64,000 nt of DNA from an uncultured Clostridium sp. (GTDB taxonomy: Bacteria; Bacillota; Clostridia; Lachnospirales; Lachnospiraceae). Shown here in pieces: positions 41,893 through 51,012 of the stretch (the first letter of the stretch is position 1; each line of letters begins with the position of its first letter). Both the position numbers and the translations under genes were made by a program. The notes beneath the pieces were generated by a model. The model saw only the letters and a list, made by a program, of their open reading frames with translations, did no database searches and was not told where the DNA came from. Location of the stretch: positions 1-64,000 of the forward strand of contig CAMMNN010000008.1 in assembly GCA_946498245.1 (NCBI GenBank), in the 5' to 3' direction.

Positions 41893-43584
41893 CTATTCCC
41901 CCTTTTCCTCTGTGATCTGTTCCCGGAATCCCACTTCCGGTTTTCCGTCCATCATCTGCACTGTTACAAATTTACCGTCATACAGCGGATTGGTAAAGGG
42001 ATAATCCGCCATTTTGTGTCCCCCTCTTGTTTCTTTTCGCTCCATAGCGCTCCTAAATACCAGCTCCGCCAGACAGATGATATGATCCACCTCCAAAACC
42101 CGCATAAAGGTATGGGAATCGCTGCAGTGCATTTTCTCTGCCTTTTCCTTCAGCCGTTTTAAATGCTCCATTCCGGTTTTCAGCAGCCTCTCGCTGCGGA
42201 CTTTTTCTCCGCAGTAATCCGACATAGTGTACTGGACGGCAATATTAACCTCTTTCCAATCCGGGGTGGCTGTATCGTCCTCCCGGCCCAAAATCTCGTT
42301 ATAGCGGTTCCGGCACATCTCTGTCTGCCCTGTCAGCGCTTCCGGATCCGGAGCGGCAATCCCGGCTGCGTATGCGGCGGCGCTGCGGCCGGCTATGCGT
42401 CCAATTACCGCTGCCCCGGCGACTCCGCAGACGCCGTTTCCCACCTCGTCGCCTGCTGCGTAAAGGCCTGTCAGAGAGGTTTCTCCCTGGCAGTTGGTGT
42501 CGATTCCGGCCACACTTCCTCCCTGTTTGCGTCCAAATTCTACCATATGCTTTCTAAAGTCAAAGCCTTCTTCTTCCAGGGCGTTGAGGGTGCAGGTATT
42601 TCCCTCGTTATGAAGGCCCCAGACCATAAAGTCAATATCCTCATCTGTTCCCTGGGTTACGTTCATAAAGACAGGATTTCCGCTGTTAAAATTCCGGCTG
42701 AACATATCGTGCCAGATGTCCCCGGTAAAATCTCCGTACTGGATAGAGGGTTTGGTGACAAAAGGCCCCAGAGGCTTCCCTTCTATATCGGAATACACGC
42801 CGAGCCATGTGGCTTTGCCTCCTCGGTTCAGGTATTTGCAGCCGATTCCCGAGCCTACGTTGTCCAGATTTACCAGACGGGCTCCCGCCCGGTATGCCTC
42901 CGCCATACCGGCCCCGGCACAGGAAGGACAGCCGGCCACATTAAACATCACTGCCGACGTTTCCGTAGCAAACATTCTGGGAGTCCGGCCCGTACATAAA
43001 ATCACGCTTTTGGCCCGGATCACCTGCATACGGGGTTCCCTGCGGGATACGTCAATACATACCGCCCCCGCAGCTCTGCCTTCCTCGTCTGTCAGCAGCG
43101 TATCAAAGGGCATATGGTTTAAAATCCTCACTCCTCTTTTTTTTGCCTGTTCTGTCAGCACGGCTTTCTGATTTCCGCCGGCATATTTCAGGTAAATGTT
43201 CATATGACCGGGCATTCCATGGCCGCAAAATTCCCATTTTCCATGGGGCCGCATGGGAATCCCCCAGCTCTCCCAGTCTTTTACTACGGAAAAGCTTTCC
43301 TTTACAATCTGACGCAGCCGGGGCATATCGGTGTTTCCCGTTACCGGGATTCTCTTCCACTCTTTTATCCAGGCGGAGGGATCCTCCCCATGGACTTCCG
43401 GAATGTAGCAGCAGAAATGATCGTTTCCGCCGTAGCTGCAGCCGCTTCTTAAAGTATTGGCCTTCTCCGCCACAATTACATCGGCTCCGGTGTCAGCCGC
43501 CCCGATAGCAGCCATCAGTCCGGCCACTCCCCCGCCGGCTATCAAGACGTCACAGCACAGTTCCTGGTTTTCCTCTATTTTCAT
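41893..43584 (-). CDS. FAD-dependent oxidoreductase of the fumarate reductase/AprA flavoprotein family
   Basis: Start chosen at 43584, where AAGGAGG precedes MKIEENQELC; the track start overlaps the upstream gene. The dinucleotide site VLIAGGGVAGLMAAIGAADTG is near residue 20 and ASVILCTGRTP-type and GLYAAGDEVGNGVCGVAGAA near 380 complete the FAD fold (563 aa). Cysteines in SYGGNDHFCCYIPEV and VAGCPSCAGAGMAEAYRAG are notable. With the downstream ferredoxin it forms a two-subunit redox enzyme. Reaction unknown; family members reduce C=C bonds or oxidise sulfur compounds. Confidence 0.88.
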   Translation of the reverse strand: MKIEENQELCCDVLIAGGGVAGLMAAIGAADTGADVIVAEKANTLRSGCSYGGNDHFCCYIPEVHGEDPSAWIKEWKRIPVTGNTDMPRLRQIVKESFSVVKDWESWGIPMRPHGKWEFCGHGMPGHMNIYLKYAGGNQKAVLTEQAKKRGVRILNHMPFDTLLTDEEGRAAGAVCIDVSRREPRMQVIRAKSVILCTGRTPRMFATETSAVMFNVAGCPSCAGAGMAEAYRAGARLVNLDNVGSGIGCKYLNRGGKATWLGVYSDIEGKPLGPFVTKPSIQYGDFTGDIWHDMFSRNFNSGNPVFMNVTQGTDEDIDFMVWGLHNEGNTCTLNALEEEGFDFRKHMVEFGRKQGGSVAGIDTNCQGETSLTGLYAAGDEVGNGVCGVAGAAVIGRIAGRSAAAYAAGIAAPDPEALTGQTEMCRNRYNEILGREDDTATPDWKEVNIAVQYTMSDYCGEKVRSERLLKTGMEHLKRLKEKAEKMHCSDSHTFMRVLEVDHIICLAELVFRSAMERKETRGGHKMADYPFTNPLYDGKFVTVQMMDGKPEVGFREQITEEKGE

Positions 43585-43601
43585 TCCCTTTCCTCCTTGT
43601 A

Positions 43602-44552
43602 TTATCCTATCTCCCTGATGCGGGAACACATGACAAAATGGTCCTTCTCCGCTTCCGTCAGCACCTGCTCCTTTTTACAGTCTTCCCCAGCGTAGGGACA
43701 GCGGGCAAAAAACCGGCACCCTGGTTTCGGGTCTATGGGAGAGGTCACTTCTCCTTTTAAAATCACCCGCTTTTTGGGAACGTGAATATCCGGTACCGGA
43801 ATTGCTGACAAAAGGGCTCTGGTATAGGGGTGGAGAGGCCGTTCAAAAAGCTGTTCTGTGGGACAGCATTCTACAACCTGGCCCAGATACATAACGCAGA
43901 TATATTGGGACAGATACCGCACTACAGACATATCGTGGGTAATAAATACATAGGTCAGCTTCATGGTTTCCTGGAGATCCTGCAGGAGATTTAAAATCTG
44001 GGCCTGAATGGATACGTCCAGGGCTGATACCGGCTCATCACAGATGACCAGTTCCGGGTTTAACGCCAAAGCTCTGGCAATTACTATTCTCTGCCGTCTC
44101 CCTCCGTCCAGCTCATGGGGATAAGAGTTTTCGATCCGTTTATTAATGCCTACCATCCGCATAAGAGAAACCGTTTTTTCTTCCATTTCTTTTTTTGTAA
44201 ATTTCCCACTGATGCGAAGGGGCTCCTGAATGGTCTCATAGGCGGTCATTCTGGGATTGAGAGAGGAAAAGGGATCCTGGAAAATAATCTGCATTTTTTC
44301 CCTGAGCTGCCTCAGCTTGTGTTTTCCTACCCGGGTTATGTCTTCCCCATTAAAAACAATCTTTCCCTCTGTGCTTTCCGTCAGATGGATCATAGTTCTT
44401 CCTAAAGTGGACTTTCCGCAGCCGGATTCCCCTACGATCCCCACCGTCTTTCCCCGTTCAATGGACAGGCTCACTCCGTCTACTGCATGGCACATCCCGC
44501 TGGGCGTCTTAAAGTATTTTTTTAAATCCTCAACCTGGATAATGGGTTCCAT
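43602..44552 (-). CDS. OppF/DppF-type ABC ATPase
   Basis: The ATG at 44552 follows AGGAGGGAAGG and lies 2 bp past the upstream stop, so it is preferred (316 aa). Walker A GIVGESGCGKSTLGR, signature HELDGGRRQRIVIARAL, Walker B LVICDEPVSALD and switch FITHDM are intact. The signature has LDGGR in place of LSGGQ, a known variant in this subfamily. The C-terminal oligopeptide domain includes FFARCPYAGEDCKKEQV with a Cys pattern. Energises the permease together with the OppD-like ATPase. Confidence 0.93.
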   Translation of the reverse strand: MEPIIQVEDLKKYFKTPSGMCHAVDGVSLSIERGKTVGIVGESGCGKSTLGRTMIHLTESTEGKIVFNGEDITRVGKHKLRQLREKMQIIFQDPFSSLNPRMTAYETIQEPLRISGKFTKKEMEEKTVSLMRMVGINKRIENSYPHELDGGRRQRIVIARALALNPELVICDEPVSALDVSIQAQILNLLQDLQETMKLTYVFITHDMSVVRYLSQYICVMYLGQVVECCPTEQLFERPLHPYTRALLSAIPVPDIHVPKKRVILKGEVTSPIDPKPGCRFFARCPYAGEDCKKEQVLTEAEKDHFVMCSRIREIG

Positions 44553-44554
44553 GG

Positions 44555-45541
44555 TCACCTTCCCTCCTTTCGCGCCGCGCTGCATCTGGTAAAGTGCCCC
44601 TTTTCTATTTCGTAAAGTCCCGGATTCTTACCGGAACATTCCGCAGTGGCATAGGGACACCGGGGATGAAATTTACAGCCTTCCGGGAGATTTACCGGAT
44701 CCGGCGTCTGGCCCTCAATGGGTTTTAGCCGTTTGGCTTTTACGTTGACGCTGGGCAAAGCTTCAAACAAACCTTTGGTATAGGGGTGAACCGGATTGTC
44801 AAAAATATGTTCCCGGCTGCCCGTCTCTACAATCTCTCCGGCATATACAATTGCCACTCTGTCGCACATTTCCGCCACAACGCCCAGATCATGGGTAATC
44901 AGGATCATGGAAGTATTGAGTTTTTCCTTTAACTCTGTCATCATTTCCAAAACCTGGGCCTGAATGGTTACGTCCAGGGCTGTGGTGGGCTCGTCAGCGA
45001 TGAGCAGCTCGGGATTGCAGGCAATGGCCAGAGCGATTACCACCCTCTGCTTCATGCCGCCGGAAAACTGATGAGGGTATTCACTGTAGCGCCCGCCGGG
45101 GATTCCTACTAATTCCAGCATTTTTACAGCCTGCTCCTTTGCCTGGGCCGATGTTACCGGTTCGTGGATCTTGATAGCTTCGGCAATCTGTTTTCCCACA
45201 GGAAACATGGGATTTAGGGCCGTCATAGGATCCTGGAAAATCATAGAGATTTTTTTGCCCCGGATCCGCCTTACTTCTTTCTCTGACAGTTCCAGCAATT
45301 CCTCGCCTTTATACCGGATTTTTCCTTCTTTGATTTTGGCCTGGGGCTCCGGAAGGATTCTTAAAATGGCCTTCGCCACTGTCGTCTTTCCCGCTCCGGT
45401 TTCTCCTACCAGCCCCAGGGTTTCCCCTTCCTTCAGCTCAAAGGATATGCCATTGACGGCTCTCACCAAATCGCCTCCTGAGGAGTAGGAAACCTCCAGA
45501 TTTTCAATCTCTAAAAGAGTATTTTTCTTTTCTCTTTCCAT
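44555..45541 (-). CDS. OppD/DppD-type ABC ATPase
   Basis: ATPase of 328 aa: Walker A GLVGETGAGKTTVAK, signature HQFSGGMKQRVVIALAI, Walker B LLIADEPTTALD, switch LITHDLGVVAEM, and C-terminal KFHPRCPYATAEC typical of the oligopeptide-transport family. It follows the oppC-like gene by 11 bp and precedes the oppF-like gene by 2 bp. GAGGTAGAAG before the ATG is only moderate. Confidence 0.94.
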   Translation of the reverse strand: MEREKKNTLLEIENLEVSYSSGGDLVRAVNGISFELKEGETLGLVGETGAGKTTVAKAILRILPEPQAKIKEGKIRYKGEELLELSEKEVRRIRGKKISMIFQDPMTALNPMFPVGKQIAEAIKIHEPVTSAQAKEQAVKMLELVGIPGGRYSEYPHQFSGGMKQRVVIALAIACNPELLIADEPTTALDVTIQAQVLEMMTELKEKLNTSMILITHDLGVVAEMCDRVAIVYAGEIVETGSREHIFDNPVHPYTKGLFEALPSVNVKAKRLKPIEGQTPDPVNLPEGCKFHPRCPYATAECSGKNPGLYEIEKGHFTRCSAARKEGR

Positions 45542-45552
45542 AATCTTCTACC

Positions 45553-46452
45553 TCACTGTTTTAACCTGGGATCCAACGCATCTCTCAGGCCGTCACCCAG
45601 CATATTGATGGAAAGTACCGTAAGCATAATGATAATTGCAGGTGAAATACAGATATGGGGGTAGTAACGCAGCACATTTCTTCCAGCAGAAACCATAGCG
45701 CCCCATTCCGCTGCCGGAGGCTGAACTCCCAGGCCCACAAAGCTAAGACTGGCGGACATGAGGATATTGCTGGCAACTCCCATAGTAGCCGTAACGAAAA
45801 TAGGAGCCAGAGCGTTCATTAACACGTGCCTGAAAATAATCCTGGGTTCTCTGGCGTTAATCGATACCGCAGCTTCTATGTAGTCCTGATTGCGGACTCC
45901 CATGCAGGAGGCTCTGGCCATACGTGCGCTTCCCGGAATGCCGGAAATTGTCAGGGCAATAATGCAGTTAATGTATCCCGTTCCCAGGGTAGCGGAAATG
46001 GCAATGGCTAACAGCATACTGGGAACAGCCTGAAATACGTCCAGAATCCTCATTACAATATTGTCGTAGGCGCCTCCGTAGTAACCGGCCATAGCCCCCA
46101 GCGCCGTTCCAATAAGGGTACTGAAAAGAGTCGACGTAATGCCGATAGTCAGGGAATTTCTGCCTCCGTGAAGAAGCCGGCTGAGAATATCACGCCCCAG
46201 ACTGTCGGTTCCAAGCAAATGCTCCGGGCTGGGGCCGGAATTGACGTTGTAAAGCTCCTGATAGGTATAATCGTAAGGTGCAATCCACGGGGCCAAAACA
46301 GAGGCCAGTATGATAATCAGTAAAATGATTCCGCCCAGAACCGCCAGTTTATTTTTCAGCAGCCGTTTCATGGTAACCAGAACCATGCTCTCCTTTTTTC
46401 TGCCTTCTTCCTCCTCCGTGTACAGATACGAGTACGCGCCGTTTTGCTCCAT
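45553..46452 (-). CDS. OppC/DppC-type ABC permease
   Basis: The ATG at 46452 (MEQNGAYSY) has AAGGAG 8 bases upstream and is preferred over the longer track start (299 aa). Six helices are expected, with the first near residue 38 (LAVLGGIILLIIILASVLAPWI). The BPD transport signature is present in the EAAVSINAREPRIIFRHVLMN loop. The motif GTDSLGRDILSRLLHGGR near residue 80 is characteristic of DppC. Forms the membrane channel with the OppB-like partner. Confidence 0.94.
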   Translation of the reverse strand: MEQNGAYSYLYTEEEEGRKKESMVLVTMKRLLKNKLAVLGGIILLIIILASVLAPWIAPYDYTYQELYNVNSGPSPEHLLGTDSLGRDILSRLLHGGRNSLTIGITSTLFSTLIGTALGAMAGYYGGAYDNIVMRILDVFQAVPSMLLAIAISATLGTGYINCIIALTISGIPGSARMARASCMGVRNQDYIEAAVSINAREPRIIFRHVLMNALAPIFVTATMGVASNILMSASLSFVGLGVQPPAAEWGAMVSAGRNVLRYYPHICISPAIIIMLTVLSINMLGDGLRDALDPRLKQ

Positions 46453-46471
46453 TGCTTTCACTCCTTCCCTT

Positions 46472-47416
46472 CTATTTCTTTCGGTTTTTCCGGTACCGGG
46501 CGCCGATTCTGGGGTCAATCATGGCATACAGAATATCCACTACCAGCAGAATGATTCCAAATACCAATGCAATAAAAAGTATGCCTCCCTGTACGGCCGG
46601 ATAGTCCCGGCTGTTAATAGCTGTCATAATATACGTCCCAATACCGGGAACGGAAAAAATCGTTTCCGCCACTACGACGCCCCCTATGGTAATTCCCAGC
46701 ATCTGTCCCGCCTGAGTGGTAATGGGAATCAACGCGTTTCTCAGAGCGTGGACAAAGGTAATTTTAAAGGGGGACACCCCTTTGGCCTTTGCCGTTACAA
46801 TGTAGTCCTGCCGGACTACTTCCAGCATACTGGACCTGGTCAGACGCGCCATGGTTCCCGCATGAGACACTCCAAAGGCCAGTACCGGCAGGATCATGTA
46901 TTCCCAACCGCCCCAGCCGCCGGAGGGCAGCCAGTGAAGTTTTAAAGCGAATATCAGAGAAAGCAGAAGTCCCAATAAAAACCCCGGCATAGATGCGCCG
47001 ATAAGGGCCAACAGCATAGCGGAATTGTCGATCCACGTGTTCTGCTTTACTGCGGCTACAATCCCCATTATCGTGCCGAAGATAATGGAAAACGCTACCG
47101 AAAACAACGCCAGTTCAAAGCTGACTTTAAAGCGCTCAATTACTTCCGAGGAAACGCTTGCTCCTGTTCTGTATGAGTAACCAAGGTTTCCTTCCAGAAT
47201 CAACTGTTTAAAATAATTTCCCAAACGGACGAAATACCCGTCGTCCAACCCCATTTTTTCTCTTATTTGCTGTATCTCCTCCACTGTGGCGTCAGCCCCT
47301 GCCAGAGCGGAAGCCGCGTCTCCTTTTGCAAAATACATTAATGTGAATATCAGGACAATGACTCCCGCTAAAACCGGAATCATCATCAGAACCCTTTTTC
47401 CTATGTATTTCAGCAT
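46472..47416 (-). CDS. OppB/DppB-type ABC permease
   Basis: The 314 aa permease begins LKYIGKRVLMMIPVLAGVIV, a typical DppB first helix, and carries the signature VTAKAKGVSPFKITFVHALRN near residue 200. Six helices predicted. AAAGGGGTG before the ATG. A 136 bp gap separates it from the M20 gene upstream, with a possible weak promoter (TTGGAT, 18 bp, TAAAAT), so it may also be transcribed independently. Confidence 0.94.
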   Translation of the reverse strand: MLKYIGKRVLMMIPVLAGVIVLIFTLMYFAKGDAASALAGADATVEEIQQIREKMGLDDGYFVRLGNYFKQLILEGNLGYSYRTGASVSSEVIERFKVSFELALFSVAFSIIFGTIMGIVAAVKQNTWIDNSAMLLALIGASMPGFLLGLLLSLIFALKLHWLPSGGWGGWEYMILPVLAFGVSHAGTMARLTRSSMLEVVRQDYIVTAKAKGVSPFKITFVHALRNALIPITTQAGQMLGITIGGVVVAETIFSVPGIGTYIMTAINSRDYPAVQGGILFIALVFGIILLVVDILYAMIDPRIGARYRKNRKK

Positions 47417-47552
47417 TCTTTTTACACCCCTTTTCTCATTGCAGTCTCACTGTTTTTGCCCTCCGGATATGTTATATTTTAACAAAATGCGGTTTCCATA
47501 TCCAATTGATGTTGTTTATTTCTCCTACAAAAAATTTCGATAGGTTTCTTTC

Positions 47553-48725
47553 TCACGCGCCGTTTTCTTTGCTCCAAAGCAGATCCAGGGCCGTCTGGAC
47601 AAAGGCTGCAGCCCCCAGGGGAATAACGGATTCATCAATTGCCATAGCAGGCGTGTGGACAGGGCTCGTTCCTCCCGCTCCCACTTTTATACAGGTGCTG
47701 GGGGCCAATACGCAGAAATTCCCAAAATCATCTCCTCCCATTCCGCCTCCTGTAATGTAAATATCCTTCTCCGGATTATCCACTACCTTTCGGGCGGCTC
47801 CTATGGCGATTTCCGTTACCTTCCTGTCAGTAATGACAGGCCGGGTTCCTATTATGTATTCCAGCTCCGCCTGAGCCCCATGGCTTTTGGCAATCCCCTC
47901 GATTAAAGACCGCATTTTCTCTTCCATTGGTTTCTGCAGCTCCACGTCCATGTACCGGACTGTCCCTTCCAGATACGCTTCTCCGGCCATAACATTCCAA
48001 CGGCTTCCGGCCTTAACCACGCCTACGGTTACTACAGCGGCTTTCATAGGATCTACAAAACGGGAAACTACTGTCTGAAGAGCCGTTATAATCTCCGCCG
48101 CCACATAAATAGAGTCTACGCCAAACTGCGGCATAGCCCCGTGGCTTCCTTTGGATTTTATATGGACACAGAAGCGGTCAGAAGCGGCAAGCTGAGGGCC
48201 AGGGCAAAATCCAAGCATTCCCGGCCTTACCATAGGATTTACGTGGATTCCCACGAAATGGTCCACACCCTGGGCCGCCCCTTGCTCAATAAGGGCAGCC
48301 GCTCCTTCTCCGCTTTCTTCTCCCGGCTGGAATAAAAAACGCACGGTACCGGAAAACTCATTCCGAAGCTTATTTAAGATTTTTACTGCCCCTAAAAGCA
48401 TGGCGGTATGGGAATCGTGGCCGCAGGCGTGCATAACGCCCGGATTCACCGACGCAAAGGGAAGGCCCGTATCTTCTGTAATGGTCAAAGCGTCCATATC
48501 CGCCCTAAGAGCCACAGTCTTTCCGTCCCCCTTTCCATGGATTTCCGCCATAACGCCCGTAGGTTCAAACCGTCGGCAGGAAATTCCCATTTTCTCTAAT
48601 GCCTGAACTATTTTTTCCGTTGTCCGAAACTCCTGCATACTGACCTCCGGATGCATATGGAGATCTCTCCGGAAAGCAATCAGCTCTTCCCTAATGTCTT
48701 CCGCCATCTGTCTTACCACAGCCAT
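47553..48725 (-). CDS. M20-family amidohydrolase (N-acyl-amino-acid or aminobenzoyl-type)
   Basis: The 390 aa metallohydrolase has DLHMHPEVSMQEFRT near residue 20, HACGHDSHTAMLLGA near 100, FLFQPGEESGEGA near 130 and a late GGGMGGDDFGNF near 335, giving the metal ligands of the M20D group. It would cut an amide bond of an N-acylated substrate in the cytoplasm. AAGGAG before the ATG. It follows the PrpD gene by 15 bp, linking amide hydrolysis to the transporter and the redox pair downstream. Confidence 0.93.
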   Translation of the reverse strand: MAVVRQMAEDIREELIAFRRDLHMHPEVSMQEFRTTEKIVQALEKMGISCRRFEPTGVMAEIHGKGDGKTVALRADMDALTITEDTGLPFASVNPGVMHACGHDSHTAMLLGAVKILNKLRNEFSGTVRFLFQPGEESGEGAAALIEQGAAQGVDHFVGIHVNPMVRPGMLGFCPGPQLAASDRFCVHIKSKGSHGAMPQFGVDSIYVAAEIITALQTVVSRFVDPMKAAVVTVGVVKAGSRWNVMAGEAYLEGTVRYMDVELQKPMEEKMRSLIEGIAKSHGAQAELEYIIGTRPVITDRKVTEIAIGAARKVVDNPEKDIYITGGGMGGDDFGNFCVLAPSTCIKVGAGGTSPVHTPAMAIDESVIPLGAAAFVQTALDLLWSKENGA

Positions 48726-48740
48726 TGCAAAGCTCCTTTC

Positions 48741-50168
48741 CTACTTTTCATGCGCCGTCAGAAGGCGGCTGATTTCTCCGATATTTTTACAGTCTTCCAA
48801 ATGCTCCAGGGCCAGTACCGCTTCCTCCAGGCGTTCTTTCCCAAGGGCAGGAGCCGCCTGGATCCGGAACCGGTTTGCAAACTCTTTATCGCTCATCATA
48901 TTTCTGGGGTGGCCGGGATGGCAGTCCATGGTCTCTGAATAAACCGCTCCGTCATTCATGCGGATGGTCAGGGTCTTCTTCGGGAATTTTCCTTCCTGGA
49001 AATCTTTAAAACACTCCCCTAAGATGTCCGGCTTTCCTTCTCCGCCGCGAACCTTAGAGGCCAGATTCAGGAGTCTTTTGTCTGTCAGTTTTTCTTTCCG
49101 GAACCAGTTGGCTCCGGGCACAGGATCCAAGAAATAGGAGGCCAGCATAAAGGGAGCGCTGAACTGGGCCTGGGTGAGAGAACTGAAACCCTTTTCGGAA
49201 AAATACATACGGCCAGCCGTGGGCGGATCCAGTATTATTTCACTGATATTTTCCGGCTCTATATCGTATTTCTCCCTAAGGACGGCTGCCAGCTCAATGG
49301 GGGTCTGAAGCCACATATTGGCCGGCCAGTGCTTTAAAAGTACCTCCATAATGAGCCAGCGTTTTCCTAAATCTTTGGCGTACCATTCCGGCTTCGGCTC
49401 CGGTGTCATGTGGTAGTCAAAGGAATAGGTATCGTCAAAGCAGTCCTGGTAATTGTCCACTCCTTCTTTGGCGATCATTGCACACAGAATCCCGTCTTTT
49501 GACCGCAGCCCGTGTTCAAAATGGTAGGCGTCCGACATGGTAATATGGTGAAGATTGCTGGGAACCGGACAGCATAGTACGCCAAATCCAAATGCCTGGT
49601 TAATCTGATCCTCATCAAGTCCCAGCAGTTTCGCCGCAGGCGTTACCCCCGCAAAAATCTGCCAGGAGGTCAGTCCCCAGCCCTTCATAATGTCCCAGCC
49701 CCTGGGCGGCTGAACCGCCATAGCCACTCTCTGATACACCTCGTATCCGGCCACCACTGCTTCCAGCAGCTCTTTTCCGCTCTTTTGGCAGGCTTCCGCT
49801 GCCGCCCATGCACAGGGAACGACACTGGCGGAAGGGTGCCCCGTCCAGGAACAGTCTTCCCAGTCCAGAGTGTCCGCCAATGTGCTGTTGCAAAACGCCG
49901 CGCTGGTCATGCTGACCTTGCTTCCATCCAGCCAGAGAGTCGCCTGGGGCTCACCTGTCCCGCAGCTTTTTCCGATTCTCACAGCCTTATCCGCCAGCGC
50001 CATGCCTTTACAGCCCAGGGATACCCCAATGGTCTGCATAACCATGTTTTTGGCCCGGTTAATCACCTCCGGCGGAATTTCCTCGTACTTTAAATTTTTG
50101 GTAAAGGCCGCCAGTTCCTGAGTATACTGGGTGTGAATACTGTCTGAATTAACTCTGAAGCCTTTCAT
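48741..50168 (-). CDS. MmgE/PrpD-family protein
   Basis: The ATG at 50168 (MKGFRVNSDS) forms an ATGA overlap with the previous stop and has GGAGGAAGAC upstream, giving 475 aa. The MmgE/PrpD fold is recognisable from ANSFCNSTLADTLDWEDC-type and GHPSASVVPCAWAAAEA near residue 95. Relatives include 2-methylcitrate dehydratase and iminodisuccinate epimerase. In this context a dehydratase or lyase acting on a dicarboxylate or an imino compound is plausible. The reaction is not determined. Confidence 0.87.
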   Translation of the reverse strand: MKGFRVNSDSIHTQYTQELAAFTKNLKYEEIPPEVINRAKNMVMQTIGVSLGCKGMALADKAVRIGKSCGTGEPQATLWLDGSKVSMTSAAFCNSTLADTLDWEDCSWTGHPSASVVPCAWAAAEACQKSGKELLEAVVAGYEVYQRVAMAVQPPRGWDIMKGWGLTSWQIFAGVTPAAKLLGLDEDQINQAFGFGVLCCPVPSNLHHITMSDAYHFEHGLRSKDGILCAMIAKEGVDNYQDCFDDTYSFDYHMTPEPKPEWYAKDLGKRWLIMEVLLKHWPANMWLQTPIELAAVLREKYDIEPENISEIILDPPTAGRMYFSEKGFSSLTQAQFSAPFMLASYFLDPVPGANWFRKEKLTDKRLLNLASKVRGGEGKPDILGECFKDFQEGKFPKKTLTIRMNDGAVYSETMDCHPGHPRNMMSDKEFANRFRIQAAPALGKERLEEAVLALEHLEDCKNIGEISRLLTAHEK

Positions 50169-50803
50169 CTGTCTTCCTCCCTTCCAACGCCTGCTTCCAG
50201 CCAAGCGCTGCTTTCCTTGTAAAGCGCCTCGATGCTCTCCGGTCTGTCTTCTCCGGCCAGTTCTCCGTTGGGGCTGCCGCCGTAATGCACCTGTCTCAGC
50301 ATCATATTGGCGTATGTCGGCCTGTATTTCTCCAACTCCTCCCGGTCAGCGGAAAATGTGCCGTCTGTAAAAGCCGATCTCATGGTATCCTTTTCATAAA
50401 CAGCGTCCATAGAGCAGATTTTCCACACCCCCTGACGTTTTTCCACCCTGTAATGAAGCCGGGTATGGGTGGACAAATCCACAATATCGCCGTCCAGAGG
50501 GCAGCGGATCTGTATCATAACAATACACTCGGCAATGGCTCTGGCGCCATTTTTCCAGACCAAAGTGTTAAAAATCTTGTGCTTTGCCGGAGCCGGCCGT
50601 ACCCTTGACTTTTCCGTAAACTCATCAGGGCCTCCTTTCATCCAGGAAACCGTAATAACCGCGTCATCATGGTAACAATTCCTCATTTCCTCCCAGTGCA
50701 TATAGTCTCTGCAATACCGCTCAAACTCAATTAATTCCCTGATATTTGCCTTGTCTTCTACATCTTGTATGGTGTTTTTTCCCATTGGATATTGATAAAA
50801 CAT
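50165..50803 (-). CDS. SnoaL/NTF2-like protein, first gene of the catabolic operon
   Basis: The 212 aa protein has a SnoaL-like cone fold: IRELIEFERYCRDYMHWEEM near residue 20, then YHDDAVITVSWMKG, HKIFNTLVW, and the strand run VDLSTHTRLHYRVEKRQGVWKI near 125. The family includes isomerases, cyclases and small hydroxylase subunits. It is coupled to the PrpD gene through ATGA. GGAGG before the ATG. Divergent from the opine-dehydrogenase-like gene across a 209 bp intergenic region. Confidence 0.78.
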   Translation of the reverse strand: MFYQYPMGKNTIQDVEDKANIRELIEFERYCRDYMHWEEMRNCYHDDAVITVSWMKGGPDEFTEKSRVRPAPAKHKIFNTLVWKNGARAIAECIVMIQIRCPLDGDIVDLSTHTRLHYRVEKRQGVWKICSMDAVYEKDTMRSAFTDGTFSADREELEKYRPTYANMMLRQVHYGGSPNGELAGEDRPESIEALYKESSAWLEAGVGREEDR

Positions 50804-50906
50804 CTTTGTACCTCCTCTATTTTCCTGCCTGCTGGTCTTATTATGAAATTTCGCTGCCCCTTTTTTCTTTTCCTCCGTGATTTTTCACATTTTTTCTTAG
50901 AGTTTT

Positions 50907-50943
50907 TGTGCAACTTGTCTTTTTCAATTCATGATTTTGCACA
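50907..50943. promoter_or_regulatory. Inverted repeat in the divergent intergenic region
   Basis: TGTGCAA (50907-50913) and TTGCACA (50937-50943) are perfect inverted copies separated by 23 bp, between the SnoaL-like and opine-dehydrogenase-like genes. It is a candidate operator for a dimeric regulator such as the LysR protein. Only the symmetry is directly seen. Confidence 0.45.
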
Positions 50944-51012
50944 GAGGAATTATGGGATTGCTTATAGAATGAAAGAACAGAACCAGAATCCATCATTTAG
51001 GAGGTATCGCTT

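Noticed and set aside
42163-42999. 278 aa plus-strand ORF
   Set aside because: Antisense to the flavoprotein gene, whose FAD motifs and ribosome site are clear; a shadow frame.
44552-44585. N-terminal extension of the OppF-like ATPase
   Set aside because: It overlaps the upstream stop and lacks a ribosome site, while the ATG at 44552 has AGGAGGGAAGG.
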